DNA from: an uncultured Christensenella sp.
Lineage (GTDB): Bacteria; Bacillota; Clostridia; Christensenellales; Borkfalkiaceae
Direction of reading: 5' to 3'
Assembly (NCBI GenBank): GCA_910578195.1
Contig: CAJTOY010000016.1
Span: 1-29,582 of the forward strand
DNA: 29,582 nt
Under the pieces are notes generated by a model. It saw nothing but the letters and a program-made list of their open reading frames with translations, searched no databases and had not been told where the DNA came from. The position numbers and the translations under genes were made by a program. Shown here piece by piece: positions 8,526 to 15,688 of this stretch (position 1 is the stretch's first letter; each line of letters starts with the position of its first letter).

Positions 8526-8558
8526 TAAGGGCGCGGTTTTGCAAAAACTGCGCCCTTA
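8526..8558 (+). terminator. Strong hairpin after kduD
   Basis: TAAGGGCGC (8526-8534) pairs with GCGCCCTTA (8550-8558), and the stem continues inward to a loop of about three bases, giving roughly 15 pairs. The following bases are not a clean T-run (TCCGTATTATAC). Termination is therefore likely but unproven; it could also stabilise the kduD 3' end. Confidence 0.55.
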
Positions 8559-8592
8559 TCCGTATTATACATAAAGTTATCCGTATTTTGAA

Positions 8593-8621
8593 TAGACTTG
8601 TCGTTTGACGGTAATTATAAT
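8593..8621 (+). promoter_or_regulatory. Probable promoter of eda and downstream uronate genes
   Basis: A perfect -10 box TATAAT at 8616-8621 has a weaker -35, TAGACT (8593-8598), at 17 bases. An alternative -35, TTGACG at 8605-8610, could pair with an A/T-rich -10 near 8629-8634. Either would transcribe the aldolase gene at 8661. Confidence 0.55.
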
Positions 8622-8660
8622 GTAAATGTTAAAATATATCAAAATGTGGGGGTTTTTATA

Positions 8661-9644
8661 ATGTCTGTAAAAGATAAAATCAACGCGCTTGTTTCCGAGC
8701 TCGGCAACGTCGGCATTGTGCCCGTTATCAAGCTCGACAAGGTTGATAACGCGGAAAAGCTTGCAAAGGCTTTGCGCGACGGCGGGATAAACTGCGCCGA
8801 GGTCACTTTCCGCGCCAAGGGTGCGGACGAGGTCATAAGCCGCATGACGAAGGCTTATCCCGATATGCTCGTCGGCGCGGGCACGGTACTCAGTTGCGAG
8901 CAGGTCGACGCGGCGATAAAGGCGGGAGCGAGATTCTGTGTTGCGCCTGGGCTCAACCCGAAGGTCGTCAAACACTGCCTCGACAAGGGCGTGCCGTTTG
9001 CGCCCGGGCTTTCGTCGGCAAGCGAAATCGAGCAAGCGCTCGAACTCGGACTTGACTTTGCGAAGTTCTTTCCCGCGGAGCAAGCGGGCGGGCTTCCTTA
9101 TATTAAGTCGGTCTGCGGGCCCTATACGACAATGCGCTTCATGCCCACGGGCGGCGTCACCGCGGACAACCTCAACAGCTATCTTTCATATAACAAAGTG
9201 GTTTGCTGCGGCGGAAGCTGGATTGTTCCGAACAATCTGCTTGCGGCGGAGGACTGGGCGGGCATAACAAAGCTTTGCCGCGAAGCGGTTGACAAAATGC
9301 TCGGCTTTACTATGGTTCACGTCGGGCTCAACTGCGCCGACGCGGCGGAGGCGGAGAGCGTCGCCGACGAATTCGAAAGCGCGTTCGGGTTCGAAAAGAA
9401 GGTCGGCAACAGCTCGGTGTTCTCGTCCACATACATGGAGATGATGAAAAAGCCCTTCCACGGCAAAAACGGGCATATCGCCATTGCTACCAACAGCGTT
9501 ACGCGCGCCTTGTACCAGCTTGAAAAGCGGGGCTTCAAGGTTATGGAGGGCTCGCAGAAGTTCAACGCCGACGGCGTAATGAACGTGGCGTATCTGGAAA
9601 AGGAGTTCGGCGGGTTCGCCGTGCACCTTGTACTTAAAAAATAA
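8661..9644 (+). CDS. eda: KDPG / 4-hydroxy-2-oxoglutarate aldolase (Eda) fused to a VOC domain
   Basis: A 327-residue protein. Residues 1 to about 212 are a complete class I aldolase of the Eda family, which splits 2-keto-3-deoxy-6-phosphogluconate into pyruvate and glyceraldehyde 3-phosphate. Glu47 (AEVTFR), Thr75 (GAGTV) and the Schiff-base Lys135 (FAKFFPAE) are present. Residues about 214-327 form an extra module resembling a vicinal-oxygen-chelate (glyoxalase-like) fold, with possible metal ligands His220, Glu260, His272 and His322. Eda alone is normally about 205-215 residues. The reading frame is continuous, so this is a fusion. The ATG at 8661 follows GGGGG at 8648-8652. It is followed by repeat element A, then kdgK. 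Confidence 0.9.
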   Translation: MSVKDKINALVSELGNVGIVPVIKLDKVDNAEKLAKALRDGGINCAEVTFRAKGADEVISRMTKAYPDMLVGAGTVLSCEQVDAAIKAGARFCVAPGLNPKVVKHCLDKGVPFAPGLSSASEIEQALELGLDFAKFFPAEQAGGLPYIKSVCGPYTTMRFMPTGGVTADNLNSYLSYNKVVCCGGSWIVPNNLLAAEDWAGITKLCREAVDKMLGFTMVHVGLNCADAAEAESVADEFESAFGFEKKVGNSSVFSSTYMEMMKKPFHGKNGHIAIATNSVTRALYQLEKRGFKVMEGSQKFNADGVMNVAYLEKEFGGFAVHLVLKK

Positions 9645-9653
9645 TTAACGGCT

Positions 9654-9771
9654 GAACGCATATAAACTTCGCAATACTTTGTTGCGCTGTGTGTTTGCTC
9701 GGTTACATACCTTTTTTGTATGCGCCCTCGCAAATACTCGCGCGCCGCGTCTTGCTTGTTTCTCTGCGTTC
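9654..9771 (+). repeat. Intergenic palindromic element, copy A (full)
   Basis: About 118 bases between eda and kdgK. The ends pair: 9654-9667 with 9758-9771, 12 of 14 positions. Inside are a hairpin CGCAA (9670-9674) with TTGCG (9682-9686), and a second hairpin whose outer arms are GTGTTTGC (9691-9698) and GCAAATAC (9730-9737) and inner arms CATAC (9706-9710) and GTATG (9718-9722). The 3' portion contains GTCTTGCTTG, shared with copies B and C. Arm sequences differ from B and C but mostly still pair. Confidence 0.75.
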
Positions 9772-9823
9772 GATACCAAAACCGTTTATTAAATAAAGAA
9801 AATATATTTTGGAGATTTATCAC

Positions 9824-10855
9824 ATGAAAAAAATTGTCACTATGGGCGAAATCATGCTTCGCCTTTCAACCCCCTCGAATGAGAAGTTTATCCAAGCCGA
9901 CGAGTTCGATATCAACTACGGCGGCGGAGAGGCTAACGTTGCCGTGTCGTGCGCTAACTACGGGCACAAGGCCGAGTTCGTAACCGCCGTTCCCGACAAC
10001 GAAATCGGCGAGTGCGCCGTGGCGGCGCTCCGCAAGTACGGCGTCGAAACGTCGCACATTGCAAGATGCGGCGAAAGGCTCGGCATTTATTTCCTCGAAA
10101 CGGGCGCTTCGGTAAGACCTTCCAAGGTTGTTTACGACAGGGCTCATTCCTCGATAACGACCGCTACCGCGAAGGATTTCGACTTCGACGCAATCTTCAA
10201 GGACGCGGACTGGTTCCACTTCACGGGCATTACCCCCGCGGTTTCCGACAGCGCGGCGGTGCTCACCGAAGAGGCGTTGAAGGCGGCTAAAAAGCACGGC
10301 GTAACCGTTTCGGTCGACCTCAACTTCCGTAAAAAACTCTGGTCGAGCGAGAAGGCGAAAAAGGTTATGACCAACCTTATGAAGTATGTCGACGTATGTA
10401 TCGGCAACGAAGAGGACGCGGATTTGGTGCTCGGCTACAAGCCCGGCAAGACTGACGTAACCAGCGGCGATTTGGAGCTCGAAGGGTACAAGGACATTTT
10501 CAAGAGAATGGTCAAAGACCTCGGCTTCAAGTACTGCATAAGCTCCCTCCGCGTAAGCCGTTCGGCTTCGGACAACGGCTGGTCGGCGTGCATTTACGAC
10601 GGCAAGACGGGCGAATTCTATCACTCCAAAAATTATTCGCTTCACCCCATCGTCGACCGCGTCGGCGGCGGCGACTCGTTTGCGGGCGGCGTAATTACGG
10701 GCTTCCTCGACGGTAAGGACTTCAAGTCCGCGCTCGAATTCGGCGTTGCGGCTTCCGCTTTGAAGCACACAATCCCCGGCGACTTCAACCTCGTTTCCCG
10801 CAAGGAGGTCGAGGCGTTGGCGGGCGGAGACGGCTCGGGCAGAGTTCAGAGATAA
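9824..10855 (+). CDS. kdgK: 2-keto-3-deoxygluconate kinase KdgK (PfkB family)
   Basis: A 343-residue ribokinase-family sugar kinase that phosphorylates 2-keto-3-deoxygluconate to KDPG, the substrate of the aldolase encoded just upstream. Seen: N-terminal GEIMLRLSTP and NYGGGEANVA (sugar-binding region), SVDLNFRKKLW near the middle, and the PfkB signature with anion hole and catalytic Asp in VDRVGGGDSFAGG. The start at 9824 (MKKIVTMGEI) follows GGAG at 9811-9814; an in-frame start 15 bases upstream lacks a ribosome binding site. The next gene starts directly after its stop codon. Substrate is assigned from KdgK-like motifs and from lying between eda and the kdu/uxa genes. Confidence 0.88.
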   Translation: MKKIVTMGEIMLRLSTPSNEKFIQADEFDINYGGGEANVAVSCANYGHKAEFVTAVPDNEIGECAVAALRKYGVETSHIARCGERLGIYFLETGASVRPSKVVYDRAHSSITTATAKDFDFDAIFKDADWFHFTGITPAVSDSAAVLTEEALKAAKKHGVTVSVDLNFRKKLWSSEKAKKVMTNLMKYVDVCIGNEEDADLVLGYKPGKTDVTSGDLELEGYKDIFKRMVKDLGFKYCISSLRVSRSASDNGWSACIYDGKTGEFYHSKNYSLHPIVDRVGGGDSFAGGVITGFLDGKDFKSALEFGVAASALKHTIPGDFNLVSRKEVEALAGGDGSGRVQR

Positions 10856-11695
10856 ATGAAGATAGCGTTTCGCACGCACGACCTCGGCGTAAAGGGGCTC
10901 GATGCGGCAATCGAAAAAGTCAAAAGCTCGGGCATTGACGCTGTTCAGCTCGTCGCGTACAAATTTATGGACGAAATAAAGTACGCGCCCGACCGGCTCA
11001 ACGCGGAGAATACCGCATATATAGGCAAAGCTTTAAAGGACGCGGGTATCGAAGTCGGGCTTATCGGCGCGTACTTCAATCCCGTGCACTCCGACAAGGC
11101 AAAGGTTGCGCGGTGCAAGGAGATTTTCAAGGAATATTTAAAATATTCCGCAAACCTCGGCTGTGATACCGTCGGCTCGGAAACGGGCAGTTTCAACGAC
11201 GACAAGTGGACTTACAACCCGTTGAACCGCACCGAAGAGGCGCTTCAAACGGTAATTTCAACCTTTAAGGAGCTTGCCGAATATGCAAAAAGCGTCGGCG
11301 CGTTTATCGGAATAGAGGGCGCGGCGGGGCACGTTTGCTGGAACGTTGCGACCTTGAAGCGCGCCTGCGACGGGATAAACGCCGACAACGTGCGGATTAT
11401 TTTCGATATTTACAATTATCTTGACGGCTCGAACTACGCGGACTATCTTGAAATTCTCGACGAGGGCTTAAAGACCTTCGCGGGCAATATCCGTATTTTC
11501 CATATCAAGGACTGCGTTTTCGAGGAGGGCAAGCTTAAACAGGTCGCCCCCGGCAAGGGCATGTTCGACTTTGAAAAGCTGCTCGGCAAAATCAAGGCGT
11601 ACGACAAGGACGCGACCCTCGTTTTGGAGGGCACGACGGGCGAAGATATTCTGACAAGCACGGCTTTTATCCGCAAAGTTTGGGACAGAGTATAG
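10856..11695 (+). CDS. Sugar phosphate isomerase/epimerase-like TIM-barrel protein
   Basis: A 279-residue protein of the xylose isomerase-like/AP endonuclease 2 fold. Seen: alternating beta-alpha pattern, a probable metal-binding Glu in FIGIEGAAGH (about 148-157), an Asp/His region at RIIFDIYNYLD and the later FHIKDC, and Glu in LVLEGTTGED near the end. Enzymes of this fold interconvert keto sugars or act on inosose-like compounds. The start codon follows the kdgK stop with no gap, so it belongs to the KDG operon. It may epimerise or isomerise an uronate-derived intermediate. The exact reaction is unknown. Confidence 0.75.
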   Translation: MKIAFRTHDLGVKGLDAAIEKVKSSGIDAVQLVAYKFMDEIKYAPDRLNAENTAYIGKALKDAGIEVGLIGAYFNPVHSDKAKVARCKEIFKEYLKYSANLGCDTVGSETGSFNDDKWTYNPLNRTEEALQTVISTFKELAEYAKSVGAFIGIEGAAGHVCWNVATLKRACDGINADNVRIIFDIYNYLDGSNYADYLEILDEGLKTFAGNIRIFHIKDCVFEEGKLKQVAPGKGMFDFEKLLGKIKAYDKDATLVLEGTTGEDILTSTAFIRKVWDRV

Positions 11696-11700
11696 CCGAC

Positions 11701-11869
11701 GAAAAGTCAGCGCAACGGCTTGCGCGTTAAGACTTTTCAAGGCATATTCAGACAAAAGCAAATTTAAAAAATTTAATGCCGAAAAGCGGCAAGGCGGAAT
11801 TAACTTCTGCCGTTAAGCCGCTTTACGACAAAACAAAATCACGAAAAATTTGCAAGGCAAATTTTTGTG
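11701..11869 (+). promoter_or_regulatory. Leader with three consecutive hairpins before kduI
   Basis: Hairpin 1: GAAAAGTC (11701-11708) with GACTTTTC (11731-11738), inner GCGCA (11710-11714) with TGCGC (11721-11725). Hairpin 2: AAAGCGGC (11783-11790) with GCCGCTTT (11817-11824), inner stem 11793-11799 with 11805-11811. Hairpin 3: AAAAATTTGC (11844-11853) with GCAAATTTTT (11857-11866), loop AAG. Hairpins 1 and 2 have different stem sequences but the same plan, including an unpaired GTTAA on the 3' side (11726-11730 and 11812-11816). The role is unknown; terminator, attenuator or processing sites are possible. Confidence 0.6.
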
Positions 11870-11889
11870 AACAGCGGGAAGGAGAAATT

Positions 11890-12759
11890 ATGAAATTTGA
11901 TATCAGATATGCGAATCACCCCGATGATTCCAAAAAATACGACACAAAGGAACTGAGAGAAAAATACGTCATTGAAAATCTTTTCGAGGCGGACGAAATT
12001 CTGTTGACGTATTCGCATCAGGACAGAATAATCGCGGGCGGAGCAATGCCCGTAAAGAAGGTTCTTTCCCTCGGCACTTTTAAGGAGCTTGCAACCGCAT
12101 ACTTCCTCGAAAGGCGCGAAATGGGCGTAATCAATATCGGCGGAGCGGGTAAAATCACGCTCGACGGCAAGGTTTACGAGATAGGACACAAGGAAGGAAT
12201 TTATATAGGCATGGGCACGAAGCAGGTCGAGTTCTCGTCGGTCGACGCAAAGACCCCCGCGAAGTTCTACCTCAATTCCAGCCCCGCGCACAGAACGTGC
12301 CCCACGGTAAAAATCGTAAAACCCGTCGAGGGCAAGCCCGCGCCCGATGGCGTGAGGTACTGCGTTCAAAGGCACCTCGGCACGTTGGAGGGGATTAACA
12401 AGCGCACGATAAACCAGTTTATCGTCGGCGACGTATGCGAAAGCTGTCAGCTCGCAATGGGCATGACCGAGCTCGCCGAGGGCAGCGCGTGGAACACTCT
12501 TCCCAGCCACACCCACGAGCGCAGAATGGAAGTTTACATGTATTTCGAGCTTCCCGAAACCGAAGCGGTAATCCACCTTATGGGAACGCCGCAGGAAACC
12601 CGTCACGTTATCCTGCATAACGAGCAAGCGGTTATTTCGCCGAGCTGGTCAATCCACAGCGGCGTAGGCACGCACAATTACACCTTTATATGGGGCATGT
12701 GCGGCGAAAACCAGACTTATGACGATATGGATAATATCGCCACGCGCGACCTTAGGTAA
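11890..12759 (+). CDS. kduI: 5-dehydro-4-deoxy-D-glucuronate isomerase KduI
   Basis: A 289-residue cupin-type zinc isomerase converting 4-deoxy-L-threo-5-hexosulose uronate, the spontaneous product of unsaturated galacturonate released from pectin, to 2,5-diketo-3-deoxygluconate for KduD. The zinc ligand set is visible: His207 and His209 (SHTHERRMEV), Glu214, and His256 (WSIHSGVGTH). Length is close to that of known KduI (about 278). The ATG at 11890 is preferred because AAGGAG (11879-11884) sits five bases before it. The open frame extends 38 codons upstream, but that stretch is the hairpin leader and does not look like KduI. Copy D of the repeat follows its stop codon. Confidence 0.94.
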   Translation: MKFDIRYANHPDDSKKYDTKELREKYVIENLFEADEILLTYSHQDRIIAGGAMPVKKVLSLGTFKELATAYFLERREMGVINIGGAGKITLDGKVYEIGHKEGIYIGMGTKQVEFSSVDAKTPAKFYLNSSPAHRTCPTVKIVKPVEGKPAPDGVRYCVQRHLGTLEGINKRTINQFIVGDVCESCQLAMGMTELAEGSAWNTLPSHTHERRMEVYMYFELPETEAVIHLMGTPQETRHVILHNEQAVISPSWSIHSGVGTHNYTFIWGMCGENQTYDDMDNIATRDLR

Positions 12760-12792
12760 ACTGCGTATCTGCGGTTTGCATCTCCGCAGTTT
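12758..12792 (+). repeat. Intergenic palindromic element, copy D (minimal hairpin)
   Basis: Only the terminal arms of the element remain, joined by GGTTT. 12758-12772 pairs with 12778-12792 at 12 of 15 positions. The left arm begins inside the kduI stop codon. Both arms closely resemble those of copies B and C, including the GTATCTGC and GCATNTCC parts that form the same internal mismatch. The bases to the ATG at 12831 hold only an A-rich stretch and the ribosome binding site. Confidence 0.7.
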
Positions 12793-12830
12793 GACGCAAA
12801 AATAAATAAAATTTTGAAAAGGGTGAAAAA

Positions 12831-13937
12831 ATGGCACAACTTAAATTTGTAGACGTAAACAAAGTATATCCGAACGGATATCACGCCGTGCACGATTTCA
12901 ATATGGAGATAGGCGACGGCGAATTCATATGTCTGGTCGGCGATTCGGGCTGCGGCAAATCGACGACTCTGCGCATGATTGCGGGGCTGGAAGATATCAC
13001 GTCGGGCGATTTCTATATCGACGGCGTGCGCGCAAACCAGATGTCTTCGCGCGACAGAGGTATCGCGATGGTGTTCCAGTCGTACGCGCTGTATCCGCAC
13101 CTCACCGTATACGAAAACCTCGCGTTCGGTCTGACCCTCGAAGGCGTCGACGCCGAGGTTATCGAAGAAAAGGTACAGGCGACGGCGAAAATTTTAGGAC
13201 TTACCGACTACCTCGAAAGATTCCCCCGCGCGCTGTCGGGCGGTCAGTGTCAGCGCGTCGCGGTAGGGCGCGCGCTAATCAGAAAGGTTAATATCTTCCT
13301 CATGGACGAACCTTTGTCCAACCTCGACGCAAAGCAGCGCGTTACCATGCGTTCGGAAATCAAGCAGATACACCGCTCGGTCGGCGCGACGACCATATAC
13401 GTCACCCACGACCAGACCGAGGCTATGACCATGTCCGACAGAATAGTCGTAATGAAATCGGGCGGCTACGTTCAGCAGATAGGCACCCCTTACGAGCTGT
13501 ATTTCTATCCTAAGAACCTCTTCGTCGCGGGCTTTATCGGCGAGCCTCCCATGAACTTTATAAGGGGCACGGTGAACGGCGGCAAGCTGGAAGCGTACGG
13601 TCTTAATATCGATTTGACGCCCGTCGTAAAGGACGTGAAATCTATCGAGGGCAGGGCGGTTGTGTTCGCGTTCAGACCCGAGGCAATCAAGCCCGACAAG
13701 GGCGCGGCAAGCTACGAAATCAAATCCAAGGTCGAGCTCACCGAGCTTTTGGGCGACACTACCAACGTGTATGCGACGGTCGGCAGCGAAGAAAAGGTAA
13801 ACATAATATTAAAGGTCAACCCGCACCGCGCACCCGAAACGGGCTCGGACTTCACTTTCTACGTTCCCCATACGGCGGCATACGTTTACGATGCCGAGAC
13901 CGAGGAAATCGTCGAAAACGACATCGAAAGACGCTAA
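12831..13937 (+). CDS. ugpC: Multi-sugar ABC transporter ATP-binding protein (UgpC/MsmX type)
   Basis: A 368-residue ATPase of the family that energises sugar and oligosaccharide importers. Seen: Walker A GDSGCGKST at 37-45 (Asp where Pro is more common), signature LSGGQCQR at 135-142 (Cys where Arg is usual), Walker B IFLMDE at 155-160, H-loop His193, and a C-terminal OB/TOBE region from about 235. Such proteins often serve several permease pairs encoded elsewhere. The permeases at 24933-26946 lack an ATPase, so this is its likely partner, linking uptake of pectin fragments with their catabolism. AAAAGGG at 12818-12824 precedes the ATG. It lies between copies D and B of the repeat. Confidence 0.9.
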   Translation: MAQLKFVDVNKVYPNGYHAVHDFNMEIGDGEFICLVGDSGCGKSTTLRMIAGLEDITSGDFYIDGVRANQMSSRDRGIAMVFQSYALYPHLTVYENLAFGLTLEGVDAEVIEEKVQATAKILGLTDYLERFPRALSGGQCQRVAVGRALIRKVNIFLMDEPLSNLDAKQRVTMRSEIKQIHRSVGATTIYVTHDQTEAMTMSDRIVVMKSGGYVQQIGTPYELYFYPKNLFVAGFIGEPPMNFIRGTVNGGKLEAYGLNIDLTPVVKDVKSIEGRAVVFAFRPEAIKPDKGAASYEIKSKVELTELLGDTTNVYATVGSEEKVNIILKVNPHRAPETGSDFTFYVPHTAAYVYDAETEEIVENDIERR

Positions 13938-14055
13938 ACCGCGTATCTGCGTCGCAATACATCGTCGGGCTGCGGCAACCCTCGGTCGTTTACTTCATTG
14001 TAAATTCCCTCGGGTTTTCCTCGCCCTCCTTGTCTTGCTTGCATATCCACGGTTT
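13936..14055 (+). repeat. Intergenic palindromic element, copy B (full)
   Basis: About 120 bases between ugpC and uxaB. Terminal arms 13936-13950 and 14041-14055 pair at 12 of 15 positions; the left arm starts within the ugpC stop codon. Internal features: CGCA and TGCG (13953-13956 with 13971-13974), then AACCC (13977-13981) with GGGTT (14012-14016) enclosing TTTAC (13989-13993) and GTAAA (14000-14004). The shared 3' segment CTCCTTGTCTTGCTTGC precedes the closing arm. The element stops 12 bases before AGGAG of uxaB. By eye roughly 85 percent identical to copy C. Confidence 0.8.
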
Positions 14056-14078
14056 ACGGATTAATATAGGAGAAATAT

Positions 14079-15548
14079 ATGGAATTAATAAGCAAAAAAT
14101 TATTCAACAAGCCCGAAAGAAAGATAAAAATTATGCAGTTCGGCGAGGGAAACTTTCTCCGCGCGTTCGTGGAATGGATAATTCAGGATTTGAACGATAA
14201 GGGCGCGATAGACGCGGGCGTCGCGGTAGTGCAGCCCATGCCGTTCGGAAGAGTTAACGAGCTCGCCGCGCAGGACGGGCTTTACACTCTCCGCTTAGAG
14301 GGCATCGACAACGGCGAAAACGTCAAAAAAAGTCAGGTAATCGACGTTATCGGCGACTGCGTTAACCCCTTTACCGAGTACGAAAAATTCTTGAAGTACG
14401 GCGAAAGCGAGGACTTGCAGGTAATAATTTCCAACACTACCGAGGCGGGTATCGCGGTCGACCCCGACGACACCGACTTTACGAACTGTCCCAAAAGCTA
14501 TCCCGGCAAGCTTCTCGCGTTGCTGAAAAGAAGGTACGACCATTTCAAGGGCGACATGGGCAAGGGGCTTGCGATTATCCCTTGCGAGCTTATCGACGAC
14601 AACGGCGACGAGCTTTACAGATGCTTAACCGAGCTTGCGAAAATCAACAAAATGGACGCAAAGTTCATTGAGTGGATGCAGAATGCAAACCACTTCACGT
14701 CCACGCTCGTGGACAGAATAGTGCCCGGCTATCCCAGAAACGAAATCGAGGCAATTCAGGAAGAAACGGGCTATATAGACAACAACGTGGTAAAGGGCGA
14801 AATTTTCCACCTCTGGGTATTGAAGAAAGAACCGCATATACAAAAGGTTTTCCCCGCGGACAAAACGGGGCTTAACGTAATCTTCGCGGACGATATCCAC
14901 CCCTATAAACAGAGAAAGGTCAAGATACTCAACGGCTCGCACACGGCAATGGTGCCCGTCGCGTATCTGTGCGGCATAGACACCGTCGGCGAGGCGGTGA
15001 ACGACCCTATTATCGGCAAATTCGTGCGCGACTTCGTTTTCGAGGAGGTCAACCCTACGATAAATCTCCCGCAAGACCAGATGGTCGCGTTTGCAAACAG
15101 CGTAATAGAGAGATACCGCAACCCCTATATCCGTCACGAGCTTATGTCGATTGCGCTCAACTCGACGACCAAGTTCAAGACAAGGCTTTTGCCGACGCTC
15201 GTCGACTACGTTAAAATAAAGGGCAAGCTTCCCAACCGCTTGCTGTTCGCGTTTGCGGCGCTTGTGGAATTCCACAAGGGCAAGAGAGGAAACGAGGACA
15301 TCGCGCTCAAAGACGACCCCGAATACCTTGCGAAGTGGAAGGAGCTTTGGGCGGGCTTCGGCGGCGACTATAATAAGCTTGCGAAGGACGCGCTCGGCTG
15401 GACCGAGGCGTGGGATATGGATATGAACGGGCTTCACCCCGAAATCACGGCGACGGTCGCGAAGTATCTCAAAGCAATGGATACGAAGGGTATGCCTTGC
15501 GCCGTGGAGTGCGTCGTAACGAGAGGGGACGGCTGCAACTGCAAATAA
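14079..15548 (+). CDS. uxaB: Tagaturonate reductase (altronate oxidoreductase) UxaB
   Basis: A 489-residue polyol/mannitol dehydrogenase-family enzyme that reduces D-tagaturonate to D-altronate with NADH, the second step of galacturonate breakdown. Seen: N-terminal nucleotide-binding segment MQFGEGNFLRAFVEW, then SNTTEAGI, and the family core around VKILNGSHTAMVPVAYLCGID, with Lys and His residues expected for catalysis. Length is typical of UxaB (about 480). Mannonate dehydrogenase UxuB is the closest alternative, but uxaA and uxaC directly downstream favour UxaB. AGGAG at 14068-14072 lies six bases before the ATG. Repeat elements B and C flank it. Confidence 0.92.
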   Translation: MELISKKLFNKPERKIKIMQFGEGNFLRAFVEWIIQDLNDKGAIDAGVAVVQPMPFGRVNELAAQDGLYTLRLEGIDNGENVKKSQVIDVIGDCVNPFTEYEKFLKYGESEDLQVIISNTTEAGIAVDPDDTDFTNCPKSYPGKLLALLKRRYDHFKGDMGKGLAIIPCELIDDNGDELYRCLTELAKINKMDAKFIEWMQNANHFTSTLVDRIVPGYPRNEIEAIQEETGYIDNNVVKGEIFHLWVLKKEPHIQKVFPADKTGLNVIFADDIHPYKQRKVKILNGSHTAMVPVAYLCGIDTVGEAVNDPIIGKFVRDFVFEEVNPTINLPQDQMVAFANSVIERYRNPYIRHELMSIALNSTTKFKTRLLPTLVDYVKIKGKLPNRLLFAFAALVEFHKGKRGNEDIALKDDPEYLAKWKELWAGFGGDYNKLAKDALGWTEAWDMDMNGLHPEITATVAKYLKAMDTKGMPCAVECVVTRGDGCNCK

Positions 15549-15663
15549 ATCGCGTATCTGCGGCGCAATACATCGTCGGACTGCGGCAACCCACGGGTTA
15601 CTTCATTGTAAACGTCCACGGGTTTTTCCCGCTCTCCTTGTCTTGCTTGCATTTCCGCGTTTT
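15547..15663 (+). repeat. Intergenic palindromic element, copy C (full)
   Basis: About 117 bases between uxaB and uxaA. Terminal arms 15547-15561 and 15649-15663 pair at 11 of 15 positions; the left arm overlaps the uxaB stop codon. It keeps CGCA and TGCG (15564-15567 with 15582-15585), AACCC (15588-15592) with GGGTT (15610-15614), and TTAC and GTAA (15598-15601 and 15608-15611, the last sharing its edge with GTAAAC). The CTCCTTGTCTTGCTTGC segment is also present. It ends about 14 bases before the AGAGG of uxaA. Confidence 0.78.
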
Positions 15664-15688
15664 ACGAAAATCAGAAAAGAGGATTTAA

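Noticed and set aside
9300..9644. Eda C-terminal part as a separate downstream gene or a frameshifted fusion
   Set aside because: The frame is continuous with no internal stop, and no ribosome binding site precedes a plausible internal start.
11776..11889. N-terminal extension of KduI by 38 codons
   Set aside because: The bases form two hairpins and the ribosome binding site, and the residues do not resemble KduI.
11696..11889. Known riboswitch upstream of kduI
   Set aside because: The hairpins do not match any riboswitch consensus I can recognise; only the fold pattern can be described.
9645..15688. CRISPR array or IS terminal repeats as the explanation of the repeated intergenic elements
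   Set aside because: The copies are about 120 bases, spaced by whole genes, folded within themselves, with no spacers, transposase or clear target duplications.
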